A stretch of DNA of 64,000 nt, taken from assembly GCF_021216655.1 (NCBI RefSeq), contig NZ_CP080437.1, positions 3,100,001 to 3,164,000 of the forward strand. The letters run 5' to 3'. The translations under genes were made by a program, and so were the position numbers. The notes below the pieces were generated by a model. That model ran no database searches and was not told where the DNA came from. It saw only the letters and a program-made list of their open reading frames with translations. Of this stretch, positions 8,560 through 17,595 are shown in pieces (the stretch's first letter is position 1; the number at the start of each line of letters is the position of its first letter). Source of the stretch: Clavibacter michiganensis (lineage in GTDB: Bacteria; Actinomycetota; Actinomycetes; Actinomycetales; Microbacteriaceae).

Positions 8560-9717
8560 ATGACCACCCCGCAGTCCGTCTGGCAGGACAAGCTCGGCCG
8601 CCTCTCCATCCGCTGCGTGCAGATCCTGGCGGTCCTCGTGGTCGCCATCGCGATCGTGTACGCCGCCATCTCGCTCAAGCTCGTCGTGATCCCGGTGATC
8701 ATCGCGCTGATCCTCGCGTGCGCCGTGCGCCCGATGGTGCTCTGGATGGAGCGCCGGGGCCTCCCCGACGCCCTTGCCGCGGTCATCGCGCTCCTCACCG
8801 GGCTGGTGCTCTTCGGCGGCGCCATCACGGCCGTCGTCTTCGGCGTGCAGAGCCAGTGGCCGACGCTCGTGAAGGCCACCAGCGAGGGCGTCGACCAGCT
8901 GCAGGCGTTCATCGAGGAGGGTGGGCTGCCGATCGACTCGGCGCAGGTCGACTCCTTCCGCCAGCAGGCCGTCGACTTCCTCACCAGCAGCCAGTTCGGA
9001 TCCGGTGCCATCGCGGGCGTCTCCGCCGCCGCCGAGGTCGTCACGGGTGCCGTGCTCGGGCTCGTCGTGTTCTTCTTCTTCGTCAAGGACGGACCGCAGA
9101 TCTGGTCGTTCTTCATCCGTCCGTTCCGCGGTCGCGGCCGCAAGCGCGCCGTGCGCGTGGGCCACGAGGGCTCGAAGGTGCTCGGCGGGTACATCCGCGG
9201 CACGGCGACGGTCGCGCTCGTCGACACCGTGTTCATCGGCGCCGGCCTCTTCATCCTCGGGGTGCCGCTCGCGCTGCCGCTGTCGCTCGTGGTGTTCATC
9301 GGCGCGTTCGTGCCGATCGTCGGCGCGACGGTCGCGGGCATCCTCGCGGCGCTCGTCGCGCTCGTCACCAACGACCTCACCACCGCGATCATCGTGATCA
9401 TCATCGTGGTCGCCGTGAACCAGCTCGAGGGCAACCTGCTGCAGCCGGTGGTGCTCGGCAACGCGCTCAAGCTCCACGGCCTCGTCGTGCTGCTGGCCCT
9501 GACCGCCGGGACGATCCTCGGCGGCATCATCGGCGCGATCCTCTCGGTGCCGCTCACGGCCGTCGCCTGGACCGCGTGGAAGATCATCATGGAGCCCGAC
9601 GAGGAGGAGCCGGAGCCGCCGGCACCCGCGCCCCTCGAACCCGTGAAGAAGGTGGCGCGAGGCCTCACCGCGCGGCTCACGGGCCGCCCCGCCACCGCCA
9701 CCCGCGCCGAGCGGTGA
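8560..9717 (+). CDS. AI-2E family transporter (PerM-like)
   Basis: The 385-residue integral membrane protein follows the AI-2E/PerM layout: two N-terminal helices (IQILAVLVVAIAIVYAAI, then LVVIPVIIALILACAV), a third helix, an extracytoplasmic helical segment and a C-terminal helix bundle including FVPIVGATVAGILAALVALV and NQLEGNLLQPVVLGNALKLH, a conserved block of the family. Members export autoinducer-2 or act as ion antiporters; which applies here is unknown. The ATG at 8560 has TAGGGT 7 nt upstream (leaderless-type). The stop codon overlaps the GTG of the DUF1206 gene by 4 bp. Confidence 0.87.
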   Translation: MTTPQSVWQDKLGRLSIRCVQILAVLVVAIAIVYAAISLKLVVIPVIIALILACAVRPMVLWMERRGLPDALAAVIALLTGLVLFGGAITAVVFGVQSQWPTLVKATSEGVDQLQAFIEEGGLPIDSAQVDSFRQQAVDFLTSSQFGSGAIAGVSAAAEVVTGAVLGLVVFFFFVKDGPQIWSFFIRPFRGRGRKRAVRVGHEGSKVLGGYIRGTATVALVDTVFIGAGLFILGVPLALPLSLVVFIGAFVPIVGATVAGILAALVALVTNDLTTAIIVIIIVVAVNQLEGNLLQPVVLGNALKLHGLVVLLALTAGTILGGIIGAILSVPLTAVAWTAWKIIMEPDEEEPEPPAPAPLEPVKKVARGLTARLTGRPATATRAER

Positions 9718-10514
9718 GCGCGACAGGCGCCGCGGCGGGCCTCCAGCGCAAGCCCGGCTTCGCCGTCGCCGCTCGCCTCGGGCACGCGGTGAACGGCCTG
9801 CTGCACCTCCTCATCGGCGTGATCGCGTTCCGCCTCGCGACCGGCGGCGGGGGCGGCGAGGCCGACCAGTCCGGCGCGCTCGGCTCCATCGCGGGATCGC
9901 CCGGCGGCCGGGTGCTGCTGTGGGTTGTCGTGGTCGGCCTCCTCGGGCTCGGCCTCTGGCAGCTCGTCGAGACCGTGCTCGCGCGCGGCGAGGACGCGAA
10001 GCGCACTTGGGCGGCGCGCGCGAAGGAGCTCGGCAAGGCCGTCGCCTACCTCGCGATCGCGGCCACCGCGCTGCGCTTCGCGATGGGCGGATCCAGCGAC
10101 TCCTCCGAGCAGACCCAGTCGCTCAGCGCGCGCCTGCTCGAGGCTCCCGGCGGCGTCGTGCTCCTCGTGGTCCTCGGCCTCGCGGTCGTCGCGGTCGGCG
10201 TCTACTTCGGCTTCAAGGGCGCGACCAAGCGCTTCCGCGACGACCTGGCCGTCCCTGCGGGGTCGATCGGGCGCGGGATCACGGCGCTCGGCGTCGCGGG
10301 CTACGTCGCCAAGGGCGTCGCGCTCGTCGCGGTCGGCGTGCTGTTCGTCGTCGGAGCGGTGACGGCCGACCCGAGCCGCGCGACGGGTCTCGACGGCGCG
10401 CTCCAGTCGCTCGCGGGACTGCCCGCGGGCGTCGCCGTGCTCGCGATCACGGGGCTCGGCCTCATCGCGTACGGCCTGTACTGCGGCGCCCGCGCGCGCT
10501 ACGCGAAGCTGTGA
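9714..10514 (+). CDS. DUF1206 membrane protein
   Basis: The 266-residue protein is built of three similar units of about 80 residues, each with a pair of transmembrane helices: ARLGHAVNGLLHLLIGVIAF, then AAR..ELGKAVAYLAIAATALRF, then GRGITALGVAGYVAKGVALV. This triple DUF1206 arrangement is widespread in actinobacteria and its function is unknown. The GTG start overlaps the stop of the AI-2E gene (GTGA) and its own stop overlaps the GTG of the PhzF-like gene, so the three genes form a tightly coupled operon. Confidence 0.88.
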   Translation: MSATGAAAGLQRKPGFAVAARLGHAVNGLLHLLIGVIAFRLATGGGGGEADQSGALGSIAGSPGGRVLLWVVVVGLLGLGLWQLVETVLARGEDAKRTWAARAKELGKAVAYLAIAATALRFAMGGSSDSSEQTQSLSARLLEAPGGVVLLVVLGLAVVAVGVYFGFKGATKRFRDDLAVPAGSIGRGITALGVAGYVAKGVALVAVGVLFVVGAVTADPSRATGLDGALQSLAGLPAGVAVLAITGLGLIAYGLYCGARARYAKL

Positions 10515-11245
10515 CGACCCGCCAGGCGGTCGCGCTCGACGGCGTGCGGCCGGACGAGGTCCACGTGGTGCGGGTCTTCGCGGACGCGCACGGGCGCCAC
10601 GGCAACGAGCTCGGGATCGTGCTCGCGTCGGCGCGCACCGACGGCCGGGAGCTCGCGATCGCACAGGCGCTCGGCTTCAGCGAGACCGTGTTCGTCGACG
10701 CGGTCGATGCGCCGGGCGCGGATCCGCGGGGCGCGTCGATCCGCATCCTCACCCCCGCGCGCGAGCTGCCCTTCGCCGGGCACCCGACCGTCGGCACCGC
10801 CTGGTGGCTGGCGTCGCGCGGCGTGCCGGTCAACCACCTCCGCGTGCCCGCCGGGACCGTGCGCGTCACCCGCGCCGGCGACGAGGTGCGCGTGACCGCG
10901 GATCCCGATTGGGGCCCGGATTTCACGTGGCAGCAGCACCCGACGGCCGACGCGCTCCGCGGCCTCGACGCCGACGCCGTGGACCCCGCGTTCGACCACC
11001 TCTACGCCTGGACCTGGACGGACGAGGCCGCGGGAGAGGTGCGGGCGCGCATGTTCGCGCCCGCGCTCGGCGTCGTCGAGGACGAGGCGACGGGATCCGC
11101 GGCCCTCCGGCTCACCGCGCGCCTCGGCCGCGACCTCCGCATCACGCAGGGCCGTGGCAGCGTTCTCGTGACGCGCCTCCACGACGACGGCCGCGCCGAG
11201 GTCGGGGGCCGCACGGTGCCGGACCGCGTGATCCCGCTGCCCTGA
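10511..11245 (+). CDS. PhzF family isomerase
   Basis: The 244-residue protein belongs to the PhzF/diaminopimelate-epimerase fold. The active-site Glu lies in RHGNELGIVLA (counterpart of GNPxxV in other members) and the second-domain signature is AGHPTVGTAWWL. The late VEDEATGSAALRL segment is the usual DPATGSA-type loop with Glu instead of Pro. It is about 30-40 residues shorter than typical PhzF proteins (about 280). Substrate unknown; most members are housekeeping isomerases unrelated to phenazine synthesis. The GTG start overlaps the upstream stop, making it the last gene of a three-gene operon. Confidence 0.85.
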   Translation: MTTRQAVALDGVRPDEVHVVRVFADAHGRHGNELGIVLASARTDGRELAIAQALGFSETVFVDAVDAPGADPRGASIRILTPARELPFAGHPTVGTAWWLASRGVPVNHLRVPAGTVRVTRAGDEVRVTADPDWGPDFTWQQHPTADALRGLDADAVDPAFDHLYAWTWTDEAAGEVRARMFAPALGVVEDEATGSAALRLTARLGRDLRITQGRGSVLVTRLHDDGRAEVGGRTVPDRVIPLP

Positions 11246-11273
11246 CCCGCGCCGCGGCCGCCGCCCTCCCGCG

Positions 11274-12587
11274 CTACGCGGTCGCGTCCTCTGCGTCCTC
11301 CGCCGCCGGCTCCTCGCGCGGCACGACGAGGATCTCGGAGATCCGCCGTCGGTCGAGCGCCGTCACCTGCAGGGTCACGCCGTCGACCTCGACCGTGTCG
11401 CCGACCTGCGCGAGCCGGCCGAGGTTCTCGATGACGAAGCCCGCGACCGTGTCCGACGCGGAGTCGGGGAGCTTCACGCCCGTCGCCTCCTCGAAGTCCT
11501 GGAAGTTGAGGCGGCCGTCGATCGTGCCGCCGTCCTCCGCGAGGTCGCGCGCGGCGGAGTCGGTGTCGTACTCGTCGAAGATCTCGCCGACGACCTCCTC
11601 CACGAGGTCCTCGAGCGTGACGATGCCGTCGGTGCCGCCGTACTCGTCCACGATCACGGCGATCTGGTGGCCCTCGGCGCGCATCATCGTGAGCGTCGGC
11701 AGCACGCGCGCGGTCGCCGGGAGGTAGGGGATCGGGCGGAGGATCTCGGAGACGGGCCGCGTGGGATCCGCCGCGATCGCCTGGTACAGGTCGCGCACGT
11801 GCACGAACCCGATGACGTCGTCGATGGTCTTGTCGACCACCGGGTAGCGCGAGTACGGCCGGTCCTGCACGTCGATCCCCGCCTCGCGGACCGTGCCCGT
11901 GCCGTCGAGCGCGGCGATCTCGGGCCGCGGCTTCATCACCTCGCTGAGCTGGCGGTGGCGGAGGGAGAGCACGTCGTCGAGGATCCGGCGCTCGTCGTCC
12001 GGGAGGCCCTCATGGCTGGAGACGATGTCGCGGAGCTCCTCCTCGCTCATCTCCTCGCCGGTCTTGTGCGGGTCGCCGCCGAGGAGGCGCACGACCACGT
12101 TCGTCGAGGCGGAGAGCAGCCAGATCACCGGCCGCATGAGGTTCGCGAAGCCGTTGAGCACGGGCGCGACGCCGTACGCGAAGCCGGCGTTCCGCTGGAT
12201 AGCGAGCCGCTTGGGCGCGAGCTCGCCGAGCACGAGCGAAAGGTAGGCGATCATCAGCGTGAGCAGGAGCGTCGCGACCGTGGACGCGAGGCCGGACTCC
12301 AGGCCCCACGACTCGAGCAGCGGGACGACCGACGGCGCGATCGACGAGGCGCCGTACGCGGCCGACGCGAAGCCGGCGACGGTCACGCCGATCTGCACCG
12401 CCGCGAGGAAGGTGTTGGGGTTGCGGGCGAGCGCGGCGACCTTCTCGCCGCGGCGGCCGCGGGCGGCGAGGGCGTTGAGCTGGCCCTCGCGGAGGGTGAC
12501 GAGCGCCATCTCGGTGGCGGCGAACACGCCGCCGACGAGGACGAACACCACGACCAGGACGATGTTGAGGAGGAGGTCGCCGTTCAC
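11274..12587 (-). CDS. CNNM/CorC-type transporter (hemolysin family)
   Basis: About 437 residues in the order DUF21 transmembrane domain (ATEMALVTLREGQLNALAARG, then LVLGELAPKRLAIQRN), CBS pair (about 210-330, with DEYGGTDGIVTLEDLVEEVV) and C-terminal CorC_HlyC domain (GRLNFQDFEEATGVKLP). Members are magnesium or cobalt transport-related membrane proteins. I chose the GTG whose complement is 12585-12587, just before the first membrane helix; the frame stays open upstream to an ATG at 12770, but that would add a proline- and histidine-rich tail unlike the family. The start is therefore uncertain. Confidence 0.85.
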   Translation of the reverse strand: MNGDLLLNIVLVVVFVLVGGVFAATEMALVTLREGQLNALAARGRRGEKVAALARNPNTFLAAVQIGVTVAGFASAAYGASSIAPSVVPLLESWGLESGLASTVATLLLTLMIAYLSLVLGELAPKRLAIQRNAGFAYGVAPVLNGFANLMRPVIWLLSASTNVVVRLLGGDPHKTGEEMSEEELRDIVSSHEGLPDDERRILDDVLSLRHRQLSEVMKPRPEIAALDGTGTVREAGIDVQDRPYSRYPVVDKTIDDVIGFVHVRDLYQAIAADPTRPVSEILRPIPYLPATARVLPTLTMMRAEGHQIAVIVDEYGGTDGIVTLEDLVEEVVGEIFDEYDTDSAARDLAEDGGTIDGRLNFQDFEEATGVKLPDSASDTVAGFVIENLGRLAQVGDTVEVDGVTLQVTALDRRRISEILVVPREEPAAEDAEDATA

Positions 12588-12803
12588 GAGCGGGTGCCGG
12601 TCGAGCGGGTGCCCGTGAGGCGGGCGGCCGTGAGGCGGATGGCGCGGAGGGTGCGGGGCGTGCCCGGGGTCGTCCGGGCGCCGGGACTGTGGCTGTCGGG
12701 AGCGGGCTCCCGCGCGGTTCTGTGCATGGATCGAGGGTAGTGGAGCAGGTGGGGAAATAGCCCGCGCCATCGCCCGGCGGCGGTCGTGCCCTACGGTCGG
12801 GGC

Positions 12804-13223
12804 ATGGATCAGACAGTGCTCGACGGGTCGTGGCTCGGCAGCTCCGGGTGGGTCACGCTCGCCCTCGTGAACGCGGGGCTCGCGGAGCAGAAGGGCCGAT
12901 CCCGGTGGAACTGGTTCCTCGTCTCGATCGTGCTCGGGCCGATCGCGACGTTCTTCATCGTGACGTGGGAGCGCGTGCCCGCGCCCGGCTCCTCTCCGCG
13001 CCCGCTCGAGGCGCCGACGAACGGGCTCCTCGCCGTGGGGATCGGGCTCGCGGCCCTGGCCGTCGTGAGCGCGGTGGTCGCGGGGATCGGCGGCGACACC
13101 GGCCTGTGGATCCTCGCGGCCGCGCTCGCCGTCGCCGGGGCGGGCTCCCTCGTCCTCCACGTGCTCGCGCACCGGCGCTGGGCGGCGCTGCAGGCGGGAC
13201 GGAAGCAGGCTCCCGGGGCCTGA
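12804..13223 (+). CDS. Hypothetical membrane protein, 139 aa
   Basis: I do not recognise a family with confidence. Three hydrophobic segments are visible: WNWFLVSIVLGPIATFFIV near residue 40, a long one around residues 75-97 (LLAVGIGLAALAVVSAVV) and a third around 103-122. A conserved-looking pattern of small actinobacterial membrane proteins, LALVNAGLAEQKGRSRWNWF, precedes the first. The ATG at 12804 has TACGGT 6 nt upstream, a leaderless-type start. It is divergent from the CNNM-type gene and convergent with the P-loop kinase gene. Confidence 0.7.
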   Translation: MDQTVLDGSWLGSSGWVTLALVNAGLAEQKGRSRWNWFLVSIVLGPIATFFIVTWERVPAPGSSPRPLEAPTNGLLAVGIGLAALAVVSAVVAGIGGDTGLWILAAALAVAGAGSLVLHVLAHRRWAALQAGRKQAPGA

Positions 13224-13250
13224 GCCGGCGCCGCCCTCGCAGTCGACCGC

Positions 13251-13841
13251 TCAGGTGTTCGTCGAGCCCGGAGCGTCCGGGAGTAGAACGTCGGCGGAGG
13301 CCCGGGGAGCGAAGCCTGCGTCGAAGTCGCGCTCGTTGGGGATCCAGACGTCGCGCCACAGCGCGTCGTGGTCGCGGCCGAGCCGCGCATCGCGCGCCAT
13401 CCCGCGGGCCGACGCCGTCTCGAGGTCCACGTCGCACCAGACCGCGAGGTCGATCCACGGTCGCGTCTCGGGGTGCAGCAACCCGATGAGGTCGACCACC
13501 AGGAGGTCCGTCTCCGGCAGCCGCTCGGGGCCGCCCAGCGCGCGTCGGCCCCAGTCATAGCGGCGGAACGCGCCCCCGCGGCCGGAGCGCAGCGGATCCA
13601 GCACCTCCTCCACGAGCCGGAGCCGGTCGACGCCGTCCCAGTCGGGGGAGCGGCGGTGCGAGCGGGACGGGTCGAGGAAGTCGTCGCCGCGCAGGCGGAC
13701 CGAGCCGGGCAGCGCCGCGGTGAGCACCCGGGCGAGCGTGGACTTCCCGGATCCGCCGTAGCCGGAGACGCCCACCACCAGCGGACGGTCGGTCGCCACG
13801 CGCATCGCCCGCACGTGCCGGGTGAGCTCGAGCGCGTCCAT
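13251..13841 (-). CDS. P-loop nucleoside kinase-like ATPase
   Basis: The 196-residue protein has a Walker A loop, GVSGYGGSGKST (residues about 24-35), followed by LRGDDFLDPSRSHR, a pattern like uridine kinase and related phosphotransferases where the Asp residues position substrate. It lacks the longer C-terminal region of classical uridine kinases, and is best called a uridine kinase-like or AAA-type small kinase. The acceptor is unknown. The start (13839-13841) is preceded by TACGCT 6 nt away. It is downstream, on the same strand, of the exported dioxygenase-like gene with a 32-bp gap. Confidence 0.75.
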   Translation of the reverse strand: MDALELTRHVRAMRVATDRPLVVGVSGYGGSGKSTLARVLTAALPGSVRLRGDDFLDPSRSHRRSPDWDGVDRLRLVEEVLDPLRSGRGGAFRRYDWGRRALGGPERLPETDLLVVDLIGLLHPETRPWIDLAVWCDVDLETASARGMARDARLGRDHDALWRDVWIPNERDFDAGFAPRASADVLLPDAPGSTNT

Positions 13842-13873
13842 CCCGCGAGCGTAGGGGGCGGTGCGGAACGGCC

Positions 13874-14827
13874 CTAGCGGTCGCCGCCCGGCGGGGTGCC
13901 AGCCGGTCCGCCCATGCCGCCGCCCCCGCCGCCCGATGGCGCAGAACCGGCCGTCGGCGTCGTCGCGGTGTCGACGCGCGCCGTCAGCGCGACGCGATAG
14001 CCCGCGGTAGCGTCGCCCGTCACCGTGCCGAGCTGCAGCTCGCCGCCGTCGTCGCCGAACACGTTGTCCGAGTCGAGCGCGACCTGCGCGAGGTTCGCCG
14101 TGGATCCGGCGTACTCGGGGAGAGCGTAGACGGCCGTGCACGCGTCCTCGGGCAGGGCGACCTGCGAGGTCGCGACGGCCTTCGTCGCGTCGGTGATGTC
14201 GTCCACGGTCGGGTAGACCTCGAAGTGGATGTGCGGCCAGCGGCCCGAGTAGCAGGCGGGGAACACGGACGTGAAGGACACCGTGCCGTCGTCGCCCGCG
14301 ACCTGCACGCCGCGCAGGTACGTCTCCTCGGTGATCCCGTCGGAATACATCGAGTAGCCGCCCGCGGCGTCGCAGTGCCAGACGTAGACGGCGGCGCCCG
14401 CGAACGGCACGTCGCCGCCGGCCATGTCGAGGATCGTGAGGGTGAGTGCCATGGGCACCCCCGCGGCGGTGGTGCCGCCGTCGAGGCTCGAGCGGATGTC
14501 GCTGCGGACGATGCCGGACCGCTCCAAGACGTCCGGCCCGTTGGATCCGTCGCCCGGGTACGGCCCCGCGGTCTCGTCGGGGATCTCGCCCGTCGACGCG
14601 GCGGCGCTCGCCGTGCCGCCGGAGCCCGCGGCACCGGCCGTGCATGCGGCGAGCGCGACGGATCCGATGCCGGCCCCGAGGTACGCGAGCACGGCCCGGC
14701 GGCTGAGCAGCGTGCGGAGGTCGAAGCCCGCGCCCTGGTCGACCACCTCCTCGTCGGCGCGGGCGAGGAGCCGGCCCTCGTAGGCGGGGCCGTCGGGCGT
14801 GCGGTCGGGTTCGGGGATGCGGGTCAC
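13874..14827 (-). CDS. Exported intradiol ring-cleavage dioxygenase-like lipoprotein
   Basis: The 317-residue protein carries an unusual export signal: a Tat-like SRRAVLAYLG followed by a hydrophobic stretch ending in a lipobox, LAAC (about residue 61). The mature part is an intradiol dioxygenase fold; likely iron ligands are Tyr in AGGYSMYSDG and Tyr-His-His in YSGRWPHIHFEVY. Family enzymes open catechol-type rings with Fe(III). A glycine-rich tail ends the protein. The GTG start (14825-14827) has a good AGGAGG 8 nt upstream. Cell-surface attachment suggests action on external plant phenolics, which is inference. The neighbouring FAD monooxygenase could generate or consume related aromatics. 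Confidence 0.85.
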   Translation of the reverse strand: MTRIPEPDRTPDGPAYEGRLLARADEEVVDQGAGFDLRTLLSRRAVLAYLGAGIGSVALAACTAGAAGSGGTASAAASTGEIPDETAGPYPGDGSNGPDVLERSGIVRSDIRSSLDGGTTAAGVPMALTLTILDMAGGDVPFAGAAVYVWHCDAAGGYSMYSDGITEETYLRGVQVAGDDGTVSFTSVFPACYSGRWPHIHFEVYPTVDDITDATKAVATSQVALPEDACTAVYALPEYAGSTANLAQVALDSDNVFGDDGGELQLGTVTGDATAGYRVALTARVDTATTPTAGSAPSGGGGGGMGGPAGTPPGGDR

Positions 14828-14945
14828 GTCGGTGCCTCCTGGTCGGGGTCCCGGCGGTCGGGACGTGACCACCGTGCCGGGCGGTCCGATGCGCCGGCCA
14901 TGGCGATCCGATGAGCCGGCCAAGAGCGGCGCCCGGCTCCGTCCG

Positions 14946-16175
14946 TCAGCCGCGCAGCCGCGGGTAGGCGGCGAGCGTCGGCGCATGGCGCGCGCTCGTG
15001 AGGAGGAAGCGGTCGCCGAACCCGCGCACGGGCCGCGACGCGGCCACCCGCACGGCGCCGCGGAGCACCCGCTGCCCGACAGCCGACGACGGGTGCGTGA
15101 TCCGCGCCCCGCCCGGCGGCAGCCCCTGTGCGCTGTCGGCGTAGCGGCGCAGCTGCGCCTCGTAGCGCGCGAACGCGGCCGGGAAGGTGTCGGCGGGATC
15201 GGCGAGCGCGCGTCCCAGCTCGCCCGCGAGCACGTGGGCGGCGACCAGCGAGAGGGTCGTGCCCATGCCGGTGGGGCCGGATCCCCAGGCCGCGTCGCCG
15301 AGGAGCGCGATGCGTCCCTTCGACCACGTCGAGACGATCACCTGCTCCATGCGCTGCGTGTAGAACTCGTCCGGTCGCGCCTGGAAGCCGTCGAGGATCC
15401 GCTCGACCTGCCAGCCCGCGCCGCGGAAGCGCGCGCGGAGCACGGTCATCTGGGCGTCGAACGGCAGCTGCTCGAAGCCGGACGGCTCCGACTCGAACGA
15501 CAGGCTCGCGCGGATCGTGCCCTCGTCGTCGGGCCGGATGGTGGCGTTGCGCGCGCCGCGCCCCGTGAGGAAGTCCCAGTAGCCCGTGTCGCCGGGGATC
15601 CGGTCGATCGTCCCGTAGGCGATGCTGACGCCGTGGTCGCGGAGGGTGGTCTCCTCGGCGAACGCCAGCCGACGCGTGCGGGAGCTGCGGCCCTCGGCGA
15701 CGAGCAGGAGGTCGTAGCGCTCGCGGGATCCGCTCGCGAGCTCGACGTCGACCCCCGTCGCGTCCTGGCGCACCCCCGTCACGAAGTCGCCGTAGCGGAG
15801 CTCGACGTCGTCCCGCACGAGGTCGACGAGGATCCCCGCGAACCGGCCGCGCAGGATCTCCACCTCCGCCGTCGGCCCGTCCTTTCCGGCGGCGCGGGGG
15901 AACGTGGCGACGACGCGGCCGTCCTCGTCGACGAAGCGCGTCCCGTCCTCGCCCGTGAGGTTCGCCATGACGGCGTCCTCGATCCCCATGCGCCGGAGGA
16001 CGTCGCGGCCGAGGCCGCGCACGTCGATGTTCTGCCCGGCCTGGCGCTGCTCGGCCGAGCGCTCGAGCAGGGTCACGTCGAAGCCCTCGCGCGTCAGCCC
16101 CCAGGCGAGCGCCGGTCCGGCGATGCTGGCTCCGGTCACGAGGACCCTCGGGCGGTGGTGGGCGGTGTCGGCCAT
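14946..16175 (-). CDS. FAD-dependent monooxygenase (PHBH-type)
   Basis: The 409-residue flavoprotein has the N-terminal dinucleotide motif VLVTGASIAGPALAWGL, a middle DG-like LLLVAEGRSSRTRR motif and the late FAD-ribityl motif GRIALLGDAAWGSGPTGMGT. This is the arrangement of class A aromatic hydroxylases and tetracycline-inactivating relatives; ASIAG in place of GGGxxG is common in that branch. Substrate is unknown. It is divergent from the MarR gene at 16285, with a 17-bp palindrome between them, so the enzyme is probably induced when the MarR protein binds a phenolic or other lipophilic ligand. Confidence 0.88.
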   Translation of the reverse strand: MADTAHHRPRVLVTGASIAGPALAWGLTREGFDVTLLERSAEQRQAGQNIDVRGLGRDVLRRMGIEDAVMANLTGEDGTRFVDEDGRVVATFPRAAGKDGPTAEVEILRGRFAGILVDLVRDDVELRYGDFVTGVRQDATGVDVELASGSRERYDLLLVAEGRSSRTRRLAFAEETTLRDHGVSIAYGTIDRIPGDTGYWDFLTGRGARNATIRPDDEGTIRASLSFESEPSGFEQLPFDAQMTVLRARFRGAGWQVERILDGFQARPDEFYTQRMEQVIVSTWSKGRIALLGDAAWGSGPTGMGTTLSLVAAHVLAGELGRALADPADTFPAAFARYEAQLRRYADSAQGLPPGGARITHPSSAVGQRVLRGAVRVAASRPVRGFGDRFLLTSARHAPTLAAYPRLRG

Positions 16176-16241
16176 GGATGATCTCCTCGTGTCGTCGAGC
16201 TGGCCCGGGATCCCGGGCGCGAGTAGACTCTATGGCGTAGA

Positions 16242-16258
16242 TGCTTCACGGTAAAGCA
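16242..16258. promoter_or_regulatory. MarR operator TGCTTCACGGTAAAGCA
   Basis: A 17-bp inverted repeat pairs at seven of eight positions around a central G. It lies between the divergent FAD monooxygenase (start 16175) and MarR (start 16285) genes, 26 bp before the MarR start, in a locally AT-rich patch. MarR proteins commonly bind such 16-18 bp palindromes in a divergent gap with their target. Confidence 0.65.
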
Positions 16259-16284
16259 ATCCCATCGACTCAGAGGAGCACGAC

Positions 16285-16779
16285 ATGTCCGACACCATCG
16301 CCGTCCCCGGAGATCGCTCCGAGGTGCTCGAGCAGCTCAGGGACCACACGACCGCGTTCGACGAGTCGGTGCGGCAGCTGGCCGTGGCCGTCGGGCTGCC
16401 GACGACGGACACGACGGCGCTGGCCGAGATCATCTGGGCGGAGACCGCCGGCCGGGCGCTGTCGCCGGCCCGCCTGTCGGAGCGCCTCCACCTGACGTCG
16501 GGGGCCACGACCGCGCTCATCAACCGGCTCGAGGGCCGCGGGCACATCGGGCGGAGCCGCGAGAGCGCCGACCGGCGGGTGGTCACGCTGCGGCCGACCG
16601 CCGCGTCCCGGGCGCGCGTGATGGACGTGCTGCGGGGCGCGCAGGCCGAGGTCGACCGGGCGCTCGACGGGTTCACCGCCGAGCAGCTGCGCACGGCGGC
16701 CGCCGTCGTGCGGGCGGTCGCGGAGGGGACCGCGGCGGGGACCCGCGGGATGACGGGCGACGGCGCGGCGCGGAGCTGA
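16285..16779 (+). CDS. MarR family transcriptional regulator
   Basis: The 164-residue protein has the MarR winged helix: recognition helix region LSPARLSERLHLTSGATTAL followed by INRLEGRGHIGRSRESADRR and the wing with VVTLRPT. The DxRxxxLxLT-type signature is visible as ADRRVVTLRPT. It precedes the divergent FAD monooxygenase and probably controls both through the palindrome at 16242-16258. The ribosome binding site is AGAGGAG, a short distance from the ATG. Confidence 0.9.
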   Translation: MSDTIAVPGDRSEVLEQLRDHTTAFDESVRQLAVAVGLPTTDTTALAEIIWAETAGRALSPARLSERLHLTSGATTALINRLEGRGHIGRSRESADRRVVTLRPTAASRARVMDVLRGAQAEVDRALDGFTAEQLRTAAAVVRAVAEGTAAGTRGMTGDGAARS

Positions 16780-16797
16780 GCGGGGACGGCCGTCCGG

Positions 16798-17595
16798 TCA
16801 GCCCGCCGGCACGCAGGGGCTGTCGCAGCCCACGGCGCGCTGGCGTCCGATCTCCCGCTCGCGCGCCCGCTCCAGCAGCGACACGTGGAGGTACCCCGCG
16901 TAGCCGCCCGGCGTGCGGCCCTCGCGGCGGCTCGACGTGAGCACCTCGCCGGCTGCGGACGCCGTGATCCGCGCGTCGAGTCCGCGGAGCCGTGTCACGA
17001 GGTCGACGTCCTCGTGCTCCGCGACGGCAGGGAACCCGCCGGCCGCGACGTAGGCGTCGGCGCGCACGCCGAGGTTCGCGCCGTGCACGTGCCCGTTGGC
17101 GTGGCCGGGCACGCGGGTCGCGCGCCAGGCCGCGACCTGAGCCGGGCTGAGGTCGTCGAGCTCCGGGCGGACGGTGCCGACGACCACGTCGGCCCCGCCG
17201 TCCGCGAGCTCGAGCTGGCTCGTGATCCACGCCGGCGGCACCGCGGAGTCGGCGTCGGTGCACGCGATCCAGTGCTCGGCGTCGTCGCCGTCCCAGCCCG
17301 CGCGGGCCGCGTCGACCCCCTGGGCGCGCGCGGCGCCCACGCGCCCGGCGGCGCTCTCGATGACCTCGACGCCCGCGGCGCGCGCCACCTCCGCGGTGCG
17401 GTCCCGGCAGTCGTCGGCCACGAGGATCACGCGCACGCGCACCCCGTCCGCACGTGCACGGGCCGCGGCGACCTCGACGGACGCGAGGCAGCGGCCGACC
17501 AGCTCCTCCTCGTCGCGCGCCGGGATGACGACCGTGACCGCGCGGATCCGGGGTGCTGGCTCGACCTCGGCGGCCGCTGCCGCCGTCCCCGTCAC
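16798..17595 (-). CDS. Glycosyltransferase family 2
   Basis: The 265-residue GT-A fold enzyme shows VVIPARDEEELVGRCLASV near the N-terminus (nucleotide binding), CTDADSAVPPAW (DxD-like metal motif) and EHEDVDLVTRLR (the ED acceptor-side motif). It would transfer a sugar from a nucleotide donor to an unknown acceptor. No membrane helix is visible, so it is cytosolic. The GTG start overlaps the stop codon of the large three-domain gene by GTGA, implying translational coupling and a shared pathway with that protein. Confidence 0.87.
   Translation of the reverse strand: MTGTAAAAAEVEPAPRIRAVTVVIPARDEEELVGRCLASVEVAAARARADGVRVRVILVADDCRDRTAEVARAAGVEVIESAAGRVGAARAQGVDAARAGWDGDDAEHWIACTDADSAVPPAWITSQLELADGGADVVVGTVRPELDDLSPAQVAAWRATRVPGHANGHVHGANLGVRADAYVAAGGFPAVAEHEDVDLVTRLRGLDARITASAAGEVLTSSRREGRTPGGYAGYLHVSLLERAREREIGRQRAVGCDSPCVPAG

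Noticed and set aside
7366..10664. Very long minus-strand open frames (703 and 926 codons) through the AI-2E and DUF1206 genes
   Set aside because: Only their first parts near the left end are GNAT genes with proper starts; the rest are GC-driven antisense frames of well-recognised genes.
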